Shown here piece by piece: positions 1 through 10,486 of a stretch of DNA of 64,000 bases. The notes beneath the pieces were generated by a model. That model ran no database searches. It saw only the letters and a list, made by a program, of their open reading frames with translations, and was not told the origin of the DNA. The stretch comes from Simmondsia chinensis (taxonomy: Eukaryota > Streptophyta > Magnoliopsida > Caryophyllales > Simmondsiaceae): positions 21,947,387 to 22,011,386 of the forward strand of contig JAGTTD010000014.1 in NCBI GenBank assembly GCA_018398585.1, read 5' to 3'. Positions within the stretch are counted from its first letter, which is position 1, and each line of letters starts with the position of its first letter. The position numbers were made by a program, and so were the translations under genes.

Positions 1-47
1 CAAACCCTAACCCTAATTCTTGGATATAATCTTAATTGATTGTATCA

Positions 48-66
48 TTTGGTATCAGATTCCGGT
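48..66 (+). other. Primer binding site, tRNA-iMet type
   Basis: The sequence tttggtatcagattccgg resembles the initiator-Met primer site TGGTATCAGAGC used by many plant LTR elements. It lies 22-40 bases before the gag ATG. It implies that bases 1 to about 46 are the end of a 5' LTR. Confidence 0.6.
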
Positions 67-87
67 TACATGCTGCGTTTGTGATCA

Positions 88-1577
88 ATGGCGGATGGTA
101 CTCAAAGCACCGCTGAATTGCGACGCCTAGAGACTTGATTGGACGACATCGAGAGCCGTATTGATGGGCGACTCAATGAAATAGATGAAAGATTTCAGGT
201 GGTTATGTCTGATATTGCATCGATGAAGCAAGAGCAAAGTCAGATGATGGAGATTCTTCGTGAATTGCAACAAATAAGCGTCAAGGCAATGGGCTTCTTG
301 TTCGGCCATCTACGTTGCCACCGCCGCCGCCTCCACCGGTAACCATCTCGACTCCGACCTTTGGTATTGAATCATCCACCACTTCTCCTTATCAATTTCA
401 TACTCGTTTGTCCAAGATTGATTTCCCTCATTTTTTCGGTGGTCTTGAAATCAAGAATTGGGTGTAGAAAGTAGAACAATTCTTTGCAATTGATACTACT
501 CCTCCTTCGGCACAAGTAAAATTAGCCTCTATGCATCTTGAGGAGAATGCTCTTGAATGGCGTCGTTCTTTCCTCAAAACCCTACCTAGGCCAATTGAAG
601 ATGTTATGTGATCCGAATATTCTTCCTTATTAATACAGAGTTTTGGCCATACTTATGAGGATCCAATGGCCAATTTAATGAACTTGCATCAAACCAGTAG
701 TGTGTCGGCCTATCAAGCTCAGTTTGAACGCTTGGTGCCTCGCCTAAACTTGTCCGAGGAGTACTTAGTCTCATGTTTTTTCACGGGCCTTAAAGACTCG
801 ATTCGTTATCCTGTCTTGATGTTACAACCGCACACCATACAACAAGCCTCACAGTTATCCCACTTACAAGAGGACCATTTGCTTTCCGGACAATGATCAT
901 CGTTACCCGGTGCATCTACACAATCCACTTCCCGTGTGTCGACCATCGTTGGTTCTGTCATCCGGTTCAGTGGTGCACTCTTCATCTGATTTGGGGACTA
1001 CTTCTTGTAGTATTAAACGTGAAGAGTGTACAATAGTCGCGGCTGAAATTGAGGATCTTCAAGAAAAAGGACTTTGTTTCTTTTGTTATGAGCCATTTGT
1101 CCCAGGGCACATGGAGTATGTAAAGTAAAGAACCCGCAGTTGCATATGCTTTGTGGGGCACCGGATGACCCTCCTGAGGAGGATACTGAGGATTTCCTTG
1201 TGAACAATATGGATACCATGATCGAGGACATTCCCCATATTTCATGTAATGCTTTAGCTGGCATCTTAGCATCTAGTACTATGTGCAACACGGGTTATCA
1301 TCGATGTAAGCCACTTCACATTCTTGTGGACAGTGGTAGTACACATAACTTTCTTGTTCGTGGGAAAGCTTGTTGGTCGGGTTGTGATCCAGTGCCTATT
1401 TCACCGACTTCGGTGGCAGTGGCGGATGGGAATTGGATTCAATGCCGCGAAATGTGTCGTGATTTCAGTGGAGTGCTCAAGGTACGGGTTTTGTATGTGA
1501 TGTCCTCATTGATTTGGGAGGTTGTGATGTGGTGTTGGGGATCCAATGGCTCACATCACGGGTTATCATCGATGTAA
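88..1577 (+). pseudogene. Gypsy gag-protease polyprotein, broken
   Basis: Gag packages element RNA and the protease cuts the polyprotein. The ATG at 88 opens a frame with an in-frame stop (LET*LDDIES), a likely coiled-coil stretch, and a frameshift near 290. The Retrotrans_gag core follows at about 400-890, including WRRSFLKTLPRP, and has a stop inside WV*KVEQFF. A non-canonical zinc knuckle (CFFCYEPFVPGHM) lies near 1075-1120, with its last Cys missing. The retropepsin active site HILVDSGSTHNFL sits near 1320-1355, followed by VAVADGNWIQC. Near 1500 the frame shifts again and the match stops. The family assignment is strong; the lineage within Ty3/gypsy is uncertain. Confidence 0.85.
1289..1327 (+). 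repeat. 39-bp direct repeat, copy A
   Basis: These 39 bases, starting cacgggttatcatcgatg, are repeated without mismatch at 1557-1595. Copy A is in its natural place, just before the protease Asp-Ser-Gly codons. Confidence 0.95.
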
Positions 1578-1595
1578 GCCACTTCACATTCTTGT
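1557..1595 (+). repeat. 39-bp direct repeat, copy B
   Basis: This is an exact second copy of 1289-1327. It lies where the gypsy protein match ends, and the sequence after it is unrelated, so it marks a rearrangement junction. Confidence 0.95.
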
Positions 1596-1733
1596 AGTAT
1601 TTGAACCTTGCAGGAAATACTAAGCCGGGCATGTAGCTAGAGCTTGAGTTCAGCTTGTCCTTACGAACCCCATCTCATATCGAACTCCTATTTGATGAAT
1701 ACACTCATTGACCAAATTCTTCGAAAACATAAT

Positions 1734-1748
1734 TGGCGCCGTCTGTGG
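1734..1748 (+). other. Primer binding site, TGGCGCC type
   Basis: tggcgccgtctgtgg is the kind of primer site found just after the 5' LTR in many plant gypsy elements. It is distinct from the initiator-Met site at 48. Confidence 0.65.
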
Positions 1749-1974
1749 TAAGGATCACTAGCTCACGACTAGCTTGATGTTTCTTGTAAGGCTCAAACAT
1801 CTTAAGGGTCAAGCAAGGTAATTTTTAGTATTTTTCAAGTTCCTTGGCCTTCTCTATAAAGGCTCGCCTAAACAAAAATTCAAAAAGGAAGTTTGATTGA
1901 ACAAGTTTAAGTGTGGCTGCACCATTTACGCCCCTTTTCATTATTTCTTTGGAATAAAATCTGAAAAATAATCA

Positions 1975-2975
1975 TAGGAACCTAGAGCTCTTTAAGAGAT
2001 TCGATTTGATATAAAATTCGATCCGTAACTCTTCACAGATTGAAAGTTATATCCGTTTTAATTTGCAAGGTAAGTTGTATGCCTAGTACGCGTCTAGCTC
2101 GCCAAAACCTTATTTGGTATTTTTTGTCATCAAACATTCAAAACATTTATATGTATACCTAGAGAACCTCTAGAGCTTAGATTTGATATAAAATTTGATC
2201 CGTAACTCTTCATGGATTGAAAGTTATGTCTGTTTTAATTGCAAGGTAAGTTGTACGTCCAGTACACGTCTAGCTCGCCCAAAGCCTTTTTCGGGTACTT
2301 TTTGTCATCAAACATTCAAAAAATTTATATGAGTACTTAGAGCTCCTCAAGAGCTTCGATTTGATACAAAATTTGGTCTGTAATTTTTCACGGATTGAAA
2401 GTTGCGCATGTTTTAAATTGTAAAATAAGTTATATGCCTTACCTGTGTCTAGCTTACCCAAGTCACTTTCATGTACTTCTTTTATTCAAAATTTCCAAAA
2501 TTTTCTATGGGTGCATATAGCACTTCAAGATCTTCATTTTGACATAAAATTCGATCTATAACTCTTCATAGATAAGAAGTTACGCCTATTTTAAATTGTA
2601 CGGTAAGTTGCCTAACTACAATGGGCAATCTGTTAACCCGATTCACCTTTTTATGCCTTCCTTGACCCAAAAGCTTGAAAAATCATGGTAGTTATATAAA
2701 AATATTCAATAGTTTTGTTTTGATGGGTGATCTAACTCATAGCTCCTTAGGGATTAAGAATTATGTTTATTATGTCTCACGATCAGCTTATATAAGCCAC
2801 TAATTACTACCATATTGGACAAATGTCAACCCCGTCTTTGCTATCTTTTCTTTAAAATATAAGAAATTACAGCGGTTGTATAGAGCTCTTCGAGAGCTTC
2901 GTTTTCATGTACAACTCGCGTTGTAACTCCGAACAAATTAAAAGTTATGCCCATTTAAAGTTACAGGATACTTAG
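1975..2975 (+). repeat. Tandem array, ~178-bp unit, about six copies
   Basis: Each unit holds the block 'gatccgtaactcttcacgg' followed by 'attgaaagttatgyc', 'gttttaaattg' and 'aggtaagttgtatgcc'. Clear blocks begin near 2022, 2198, 2380 and 2551, with weaker ones near 2728 and 2913. The copies diverge progressively to the right. The array lies inside the untranslated leader of the gypsy-like element and has no open frame. Confidence 0.8.
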
Positions 2976-2979
2976 TAAA

Positions 2980-3300
2980 CAAAAAAAAAAAAAAAGTAAA
3001 ATAAGCAAAGAATGTTAAGTTTTGACCGCCTTTTCAAATTGGACTTTCACCTGCCTCCGCAGTATGCTACCATCCAACCTACACCAGCACCGCCTCAGCT
3101 GGCTTGGCCAAAGCTAGCTCGCCTGTCCTAGCTCGTCGGTCCCAGCTCGCCCATTTTGTGCTCGCCCACTCTTCAGCTCACACATGCTTGTGTTGCCTTT
3201 ACCCATGGCACGTTGTACGCCTTACTCTGGTGCAGCCAAGCTGCCACCAACAACCCACTTAAGCCACCCTTGCTGGTAGCTCTCTCGCTCACTCTCCTCC
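2980..3300. other. Non-coding spacer, C-rich on the right
   Basis: An A-run near 2980 is followed by a more GC-rich stretch with repeated 'agctcgcc' words. I see no open frame of note and no known domain. It may be leader or decayed gag of the element to the left. Confidence 0.4.
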
Positions 3301-3302
3301 AT

Positions 3303-3720
3303 TAAAACCTGGGTCAATTTCTATTATAATCTTTGTTTAATTCAACCTAAAAGGATCAATTTTTATTACAATCTTTGTTTAATTCAGCCCTAAAAGGGTT
3401 AATTTCTATTACAATCTTTGTTTTACTCAACCCTAAAAGGGTCAATTTCTATTACAATCTTTGTTTAATTCAACACTAAAAGGATCAATTTCTATTATAA
3501 TATTTGTTTAATTCAACCCTAAAAGGATCAATTTCTCATTACAATCTTAAGTTTAACCTAAATCTAAAGGGTTAATTTTTATTACAATTCGTACCCCATC
3601 CAACCCTAACTTGGGTCAATTTGAACTACAACATTAATCTAATTCAACCCTAGCATTAATCTAATTCAACTTTAAAAGGATTAATTTTCGTTATAATATC
3701 AACTTAGCTCAACCTCGATT
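3303..3720 (+). repeat. Minisatellite, 43-bp unit, about nine copies
   Basis: The unit reads roughly 'ggatcaatttctattacaa' then 'tctttgtttaattcaaccctaaaa'. The central copies are nearly identical and the edges are degenerate, with indels after 3560. It contains no coding frame. Confidence 0.85.
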
Positions 3721-3724
3721 GAGC

Positions 3725-4139
3725 AAATTTTCAATAGCAATCTCTATTCCCTTTGTCATAGGTTACCAAGCACTACACCCGGGATGAAATTTTACTTTTA
3801 GTGTTTACAATCACACGGATGATAGAATTCTCTCATTGAATGCAGGATCTGGCATTGTACCACGCATTGGGTTGAGGGTCCATCATGGGTGACTAAAATT
3901 GACAGGTTTAACCCACCCCTTTACTTGTAATTAAGACCAAGTCTCTAGCACGGCTTTTCATTAAGGGATCCGCTAGATTCTAACTTGTATTTTCATAGTC
4001 CACAGTGATCACCAATATTTCATGAGTTGTTTCACATAATTATGTCTCATACTATTGTGCCCGGACTTTCAATTATACACCTCACTCTTATGCATATGAA
4101 AACTTAATCTCACTATCATAGTGGATAGAAATAGGCCAC
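3725..4139 (-). other. Probable 3' end and flank of minus copia remnant
   Basis: This lies just downstream, on the minus strand, of the copia RNase H relic. No LTR boundary or polypurine tract was found, and no host gene is visible. I assign it to the copia debris by position only. Confidence 0.3.
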
Positions 4140-4490
4140 ATTAGCTTAGGCCACAAAGGAATCTTACATAAAAGATCTTTTAATCATTTTGCTTCTATAA
4201 TAGTAGAAAGAGCAATAAACTCTAAAATCATGGCAGAATTACTAATACATGTTTGTTTCTTGAAATCCTAAGAGACAAGACCCCACTATATAGGAACATC
4301 CACTTGCTTGTAGAAGTGTATTCCTCCTTATCGGAGATACAACTGACATCCGAATATCCTTCTAAGTAGAAGAATACCCATTAAAAATAATGTCATAATC
4401 CATGGTCATTTCAGTAATTTATGTACCACATGTTAATAACTTTACTTGAATTGCTAGTATATCTACTTAGCTTTCCTGTAATAAAGACTA
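4140..4490 (-). pseudogene. Ty1/copia RT end and RNase H relic
   Basis: Read on the minus strand, the segment gives KLSRYTSNS near 4460-4480, then LEGYSDVSCISDKEEYTSTS near 4345-4400. It continues with degraded forms of the WASKKQ and STMESEF motifs of copia RNase H down to about 4145. RNase H removes RNA from the RNA-DNA hybrid during reverse transcription. Several stops and changed residues break the frame. This is some of the oldest debris here, since the gypsy element at 5177 is inserted beside it. Confidence 0.75.
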
Positions 4491-5171
4491 TATTGAGCCT
4501 TTTCATACTCCAATTGTACTATAGAAGTACCTTCATTTGATACTAAATATCCAACCAAATATCAACATGTAATTGACATACAAAAATATAAAGACTCCTT
4601 TATCACTATCAAACTTGCTATATATACATCTATCCGATTCGTTTATTGCCTTTTTTCAAAAGCGACATCACAAGATTTCATAGCCTCGTCATAGGATTAT
4701 GTTCTATGACACAACAATATGGAACTTGACCATCCATAATGTATCTAGTTTATTCCACTAGAAATTAATAAAAATTTGGACCGAAAGATTTCTCTTTTCT
4801 TGCTTCTTTACTTCTTCTAAGTTCTAGAGCATTAACAGGGATTTCTTCCCTTACAACATGATTTTCATCAACGAGAAAGACATGTCATTTTCCACTGAAA
4901 TCTTAACCTTCAGTCTAGGAATTGATAAAAAATTATTTCATCTTAATATTTGCTTCACAATATTATAATACAACATCATTCCATCAACATTAAAGTGAGA
5001 TTCAAAATCACTTTTGCATGTCATCCGTATTTATATTCACGAACTTTGAATTACCCACGATTAAAATATAAATCATCATGCTGTTTATAATTAGCATCAA
5101 AACTTATGAGTAGTCATCATAATCAATTATACCTATACTCTTATGATTTGTCCAATTTGATGACTCACAAC
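4491..5171. other. AT-rich decayed sequence, no gene seen
   Basis: This is probably more of the minus-strand copia element upstream of its RNase H, but I could not read a convincing domain. The last five bases (ataat, 5172-5176) are the left target duplication of the gypsy element. Confidence 0.35.
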
Positions 5172-5176
5172 ATAAT

Positions 5177-6936
5177 TGTAACGTCCCCAAACATTATACC
5201 TAATAGGCTTAAGTTGAAAGGGTGCTGCACGGTCATACTATAATGAATGTCCTCATAAGTAGTACGAAGCCCAAAAATTTCAATCCATAATTCCTCAAAA
5301 TTGTATAAAGGTTTCTATAATATATAATAGATAATCTCAAATACATCAATACTAACAATTAAAAACTAATAGTGCGGAAGCTCGAAATTACATATCTCAA
5401 ATAGTCTATAATATCTTGCTACGAATTTATTTAATACTCATACTACGAAAACTAAACTAATTCCCAAAATAGAAAGCAGCTCCATCGTTCTCGTCCTTTA
5501 GGAATTTGCCATGCACTACTAATCTGGAAAGTAAAGGAATTGGGTGAGCAAACAATACGCTAAGCAAGTACACCATACACCGTACCGGATCAAGCATATT
5601 ATTTAAAACGGACAAAAGTTCAATCAAACAAGTAACCAATTTATCTTCAGAAATTATGTTAAAGTAGCACAAATCACAGCTTTATAATTTAACTTATTTC
5701 ACAAGAGCTCCTTTGGTAAAACTCACAGACGAAATGGAAATTATGGATGGTATTATTCCTGCGACAAGGTTACAATCGATGTTCACATTTCACATATTCG
5801 AACCGGTTCTAAGTTGATAGATCCGCTAGAATCAAACATAGATCTACGTGCAGGTATTACTCTCGCGATAGGGTCACATATCGACTTTCACATTTCACAT
5901 TCTATTGTCGATAGACCCCGGAGGGTCAACGTTTTTATTTGTAAGTCTTTCCATAAAACCTTTCAATTCAAATAACTAGTCCACATTAATTTCTTTCGTA
6001 TAATTACAAGTACAAATTCTTTCAAAAATTCACATCTTTAAATATCAATTCAGCTTATAAATCAATATAATTCAGTCCACATATTAAAACATCAAATCAA
6101 TGTATATATCAGTATAAAATAAGAGTAGAAATTACATATTTAAACATCAAACCAACATATAAATCAATATAATTCAAATCATAAAAGTAGGAATCACATA
6201 ATCAACCAAGCACATATGCCTGAACCTATTTTAACAACTAATAAACCATTCAAATACAAGTCTTATATATCAAACCATGTAAAGCAAATTTTTTGTATTT
6301 TACAAACAAGTAGGAGTGGTATACTTACCTTCACTGTCTTCTAATCCGAAAATCAGACTCCTATTGTGAATTCGCTTCGAATTCTATCAAGAGCGAATCG
6401 GAAATTAGAGATTGATGGGAGAGAGATAGAGACTAGAAGAGGGGGAGAAGAAACTAGGGTTTAAAACTCTGATCCTCTTTACATATATATGTATACTTAT
6501 ATAACTCTAGTATACTAGTGGACCCTTATTTTAAATTGGCCCATTATTTTATCTCTAGCCTAGTCGAAATATTAATCAGTTCTAACTTTATTATAAAACT
6601 ACCCAAATTAATTAGACCAGATTTCACATATTATAATGCCTAGTTCAATTTAATTACACGAGTTTCACATATTATAATATCTAGTCCAATTGAAGTAGAC
6701 TAGGTTTCGCATATTATAATGCCTAGCCCAATTCAATTAATTGGGTTTTATATATTGTAATATATAGTCCAATTTAATTAGATCGGATATTACATCTTTA
6801 CCCCCTTAAATAAAAGTTTCATCCTCAAAAATTACATTCTTAATTTAATTAGACAGGGTACTATATTATCACCTCCTTAAATAAAAGTTCTGTCCTCAAA
6901 ACTTATATTCTCAATTTAATTAGACAGGGTATCACA
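5177..6936 (-). repeat. Gypsy 3' LTR, 1760 bp
   Basis: It begins tgtaacgtcccc and ends gggtatcaca, and matches the right-hand copy starting at 10487 through most of its length. On the minus strand a TATA-like stretch lies near 6482-6505, followed by AAACCCTAG. The U3 end is built from short tandem units at about 6600-6936. Confidence 0.9.
6600..6936 (-). repeat. Short tandem units at the LTR U3 end
   Basis: Bases ~6600-6790 hold four to five ~41-bp units around 'ttcacatattataatgccta'. Bases ~6785-6936 hold about three ~76-bp units, each with a 'cccccttaaataaaag' block. That block resembles the polypurine tract just outside the LTR at 6937-6950. The right LTR has the same organisation, interrupted by the copia insertion. 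Confidence 0.75.
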
Positions 6937-6950
6937 TTCTCACCCCCTTA
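6937..6950 (-). other. Polypurine tract of gypsy element
   Basis: Read on the minus strand this is taagggggtgagaa, immediately before the 3' LTR. This is the position and composition of a plus-strand primer. Confidence 0.8.
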
Positions 6951-7325
6951 AATGAAAATTTCGTCCTCGAAATTTACCTTCATTTTTAATAAAGCTGGGT
7001 ATCTACTTGCATTAGACTTATCTCACAATTTCTAAATTAAAGAGGACATTATATTCTATAACAATCAATAATGTGTATACACACTACTATCCTTTTTGCT
7101 TACTGTCAACCAAATTATATCTTACAATGTCTTTGCAAAATCTTTTCAATGCATGAAAACTCTTTGATCCAACATTAAGATCTTAACTTAAGATCAACAA
7201 CGCCAATTCTTATGCTCTTCCATTCATCACGCTTCCATTACGCAATTCTAAAACCATCAAAACTACTTATGCTTGAGATTCTAATTAGCAAAGTATTTGG
7301 AAAGGAATAAGTATAAATTGCTTGT

Positions 7326-8580
7326 TTAACGCTTTCCAATGTAGGGCGTATAGTGAAAGCTTGCAAGAAAGTTCCATCCCACTTTTATTTTACCTTTTAT
7401 TCTATCCTTTTTGAAGTCACCAATAATATGGGAATGAGCAGTGATCATACATGCTAAATTTCTTATTGCTTCCCTACTTAAAACACCAACCAATATGTTT
7501 GCTTTACCCAAATGATAATTTATGTGCAAATCATAATCTATAAGCACTCTAGCCACCTATATTGTATCACATCAACTATTTCTGAGTATAAATATACTTT
7601 AAGTTCTTATGATCAATTCATGTGCCATCTCATATAAATAGTGCATCCAAATTTTTAATGAAAAATACTACCGCAAGTAGCCCCAAGGTCATGGGTAGGA
7701 GAACTCTCTTCATATGGCTTCAGATGAGCTGCCTCATGGTATATGCAATTATTTACCCATGTTGCTTTGAAATACAACTAAGTAATTACTTAGTCTGCGC
7801 ATACGAATTGTTTCTCTTCTAGTCAATCTAGTAAGGGACTTAGCTAACTTAGTAAAATCTTGCATGAACCTTCAATGATACCTGGTAAGACCAAGAAAAC
7901 TCTTTAACTTTTGTTACGGTTATTGGTCTTAGCCAATTCACAATTCCTTTATTTCTTTGAAGATCTACTTATATCTCATCCTTAAATATCACATACCCTA
8001 GAAAGGAAACCTTAGATAACCAAAACTCACACTTTTTTAACTTTCCATATAGTTGTATCTCACAAATGGTTTGCAAGACCACCATCAAATGCTTTTCATG
8101 CTTATCTTCATTGTTTGAGGACACTAAAATATTATCAGTAAATATTACAAAAACCTATATAGAAAAGGCCTAAATACCTTATTATCTAAAGCCTAAATAA
8201 AACAAGTGCATTTGTCAACCAAAATGACCTAACAAGAAATTCATATTATGACCCTTCGTTTTCATAAATTAATTGGTGTTTCCCAATGTGAGGTACCAAG
8301 TATAATTTGCCTTATCAAGCGATTTCCATAATCATTGTTTTACTACTTTCAATGCAATTGGTGTTGTTCTAGAGAGTGTCTTTGAGATCAAATTGGTATT
8401 GGTTACAAGTTCCACACTAAGTTCAACTTCTCTTTCAGGAGGTGACATAGGAATGTCACCAGGAAAAACATCAGGGAACTCCATTAAACCACGGAAACAC
8501 TTTTTGATTCTAATTCTTCCTGTTTAGTCTTGATTACACTATATACAACTAATTTTCTCCTTTTGAGAACAACTTGTCAT
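7326..8580 (-). pseudogene. Gypsy RT-RNase H, decayed
   Basis: On the minus strand the reverse transcriptase starts near 8500 with MEFPDVFP and PPEREVEL. It continues through the catalytic region as VFIDNILVSSNNEDKHEKHL near 8100, where the usual IDD has become IDN. CEFWLSKVSFLGYVI and VKEFLGL follow, and RNase H ends near 7330-7556 with DYDLHINYHLGKANI. Many stops and frameshifts interrupt it. Integrase, expected after RNase H, is absent: only ~390 bases separate it from the PPT, so there is an internal deletion. Confidence 0.85.
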
Positions 8581-8946
8581 TATAAGTCCCTTTTCTTCCA
8601 CGACTTAATCAACTTGTGATTACTCTAAAACAAGGCTTTCCAAGAAAATACTTCCTACATTTGTGGCCTTCTATTGGTCTCCTTGCTTACTCTTATTTTC
8701 ATTTTCTTTTATTCCAATAATATATTTTCAATTCACAAGACTTTGTAATATAATTTTTGGAAATTATTAAAGTCGCAACCAGAGAGTTGCATTTTGACCG
8801 GCAACCATGAAGCATCTTCAAACCTATCTCTACAATTTTTAATCAAAATCGTATAGTATACCTAGATAATTTTGTGAACTTTTTATATTGCATCTCTCTT
8901 ATCTATCTTCCTTTGGTGAGAGAAACTCTCTCTCTCTTTTATTTTA

Positions 8947-8978
<32 letters not shown>

Positions 8979-9267
8979 GGCTCTTTGTGCACCATAAATA
9001 AAACTACGCTTTCACTATATCCTTACAAAATCCTTTCAAATCTATTGTCCCTCTTCCTATCGCCTATCCTCCCAATGATACTTGATTTTCCCAACAGACA
9101 TTTAGGACAAACTTTGCGTTCATATTTTCTGGAACATTTGCAATCCAGAGCATCTTTTCTATTCTCTTCGTAGACTTCTCAACCTTAATAGGGGCAAAAG
9201 GTCATACAAACTCAAAAGAATCAAATAGAGAAATTAAATATGCTGTAACAGCACCTATCATTGAATA
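8581..9267 (-). other. Junction region between two gypsy fragments
   Basis: This separates two pieces that both carry an RT N-terminus. It holds a CT-rich patch and a long T run near 8959-8979. A minus-strand stretch near 9000-9200 faintly resembles gypsy gag (IEKMLWIANVPENM), but the match is weak. I see no other gene. Confidence 0.35.
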
Positions 9268-9740
9268 TTAGCTTAGGGGAGCCATTTTATAAAAGGCTTT
9301 GAATATAGGTTCAATATCAGTTACCACATCAATTTCAAACTCAATCTCCCTATTTGGCAGAAAACCAAACAAATCCTTGGTAAAGACATTAAGGAATTCC
9401 CTGACAATGGGAATATCATCTAACTTCACATCATCCCTCCTATTATCATATACATGACAAAAGTATCCTCGATAATTTTTCCCCCTCAAGTATCTTCTAA
9501 CATTCAAGGCTGAAGTAATCCTAAGAGGAGTCTTACAGGCTTTACTCTCTGTAGAAAATCTAAACTGTTTTCATGATAAACAAACTATGGGTAGTTAGGA
9601 TCTGAAACACTACCCTTTTTCCTAAAACAATCCAAATATGCAAGATAAGAAGACAATCAATTAATCCGTAAAATCACGTCAAAATCTTCCAATGTGTAGG
9701 AGCACTAAGTTTGCTACTAACCTATGTCACTTTTTTTTAA
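9268..9740 (-). pseudogene. Gypsy protease end and RT N-terminus
   Basis: On the minus strand, DFDVILRIN near 9690 matches the conserved FDVILGMDWL block after the gypsy protease. DCFRKK follows, and then the RT entry DIPIVREFLNVF, PNREIEFEIDVVTDIEPI and FYKMAP at 9507-9268. The match stops there, and a different RT N-terminus appears about 770 bases further on. The two are only loosely similar, so they come from different gypsy families or old copies. Confidence 0.8.
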
Positions 9741-10465
9741 TCACACACTCCATACATACAAAATCAACAATCACATCATATACCCCAAAATAAATTTAAT
9801 CATAACCAACCTGGGTAAAACTAATTCCTTTGTTTTTACCTAACACCTAGAAAGTTCTATTTCTATCATCCTACAACAAACTTTGTACCCAATCATATAT
9901 AAAAAAACTCTTAGTATTAATTATTCACTTCATAAAGCAAAGATTTACAATAGCTATTTTATTACACAACCCAAAAAGAAAGATAGTCTATTCTCAATTG
10001 CTTCAAATAGCTAGATAACATTAGGATAAGTAATGTTCCTCAAAATAGAAATCTCCTTCAACAAATTCTCATTCAAATTCTCCTCATCAATCTCTTTGAT
10101 TGCAAGTTCAGTCCCACTGAACACTACGTTTTGTAGCCCTTGAGATCCATCAAAAAGGGCACACTAAAAAAATTCTTAGTTAATGCTGCAGAATCTGTAA
10201 CAACTTAATTGAATTCTTTGAATACAAAAAATTTCCCAATAATTAATAGCCTGTCCCTTATCTCAACACCCAAATTTCTCAATAAATAATAACCTGCACT
10301 CTCATCTTAACATCCAAATATCTTAATAAATAATAACCTAGGCTCTCATAACACCCAAGTCTCACGATAATAGTAGCTTGTCATTCATCTTATCACCCAA
10401 ATTTTTTTCAACAATTAATAGCCTAGGTTCTCATCTTAACACTAAAATTTCTCCAAGATTCATAA
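9741..10465 (-). other. Decayed 5' internal region of gypsy, no gene seen
   Basis: Between the PBS and the protease relic a gag gene would be expected, but I read no gag domain. Around 10240-10470 there is a loose repeat of 'aataaataataacct' and 'ctcatcttaacacccaaat' words. Confidence 0.4.
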
Positions 10466-10482
10466 CCTTGCTCTGATAACAC
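10466..10482 (-). other. Primer binding site of gypsy element
   Basis: On the minus strand this reads tgttatcagagcaagg, one change from the initiator-Met site TGGTATCAGAGC. It lies about five bases inside the right LTR, which therefore is the 5' LTR. Confidence 0.75.
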
Positions 10483-10486
10483 TTTA

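Larger units (their letters stand above)
1..1595 (+). mobile_element. Ty3/gypsy remnant, 5' part only
   Basis: The segment starts inside the 3' tail of an LTR, passes a primer site near 48, and carries a gag start, a gag core, a zinc-knuckle region and an aspartic protease. It ends abruptly after the protease, with no reverse transcriptase or integrase. The 3' breakpoint is marked by a copy of 39 bases already present at 1289-1327. No 3' LTR or TSD can be seen because the 5' LTR lies mostly outside the window. Confidence 0.8.
1598..3000 (+). mobile_element. Gypsy-like element, LTR tail plus leader
   Basis: Bases 1598-1729 look like the end of an LTR because they are followed at once by a primer site starting tggcgccgtctgtgg. 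That site type is common in plant Ty3/gypsy elements. What follows is not coding but a leader made of degenerate ~178-bp units. No gag, pol or 3' LTR belonging to this element could be identified, so it is a 5' fragment or is heavily decayed. Confidence 0.55.

Noticed and set aside
1..20. caaaccctaaccctaa looks like telomeric repeat
   Set aside because: Only about two units, and it sits in an LTR tail directly before a primer site. AAACCCTA is a common promoter or LTR word.
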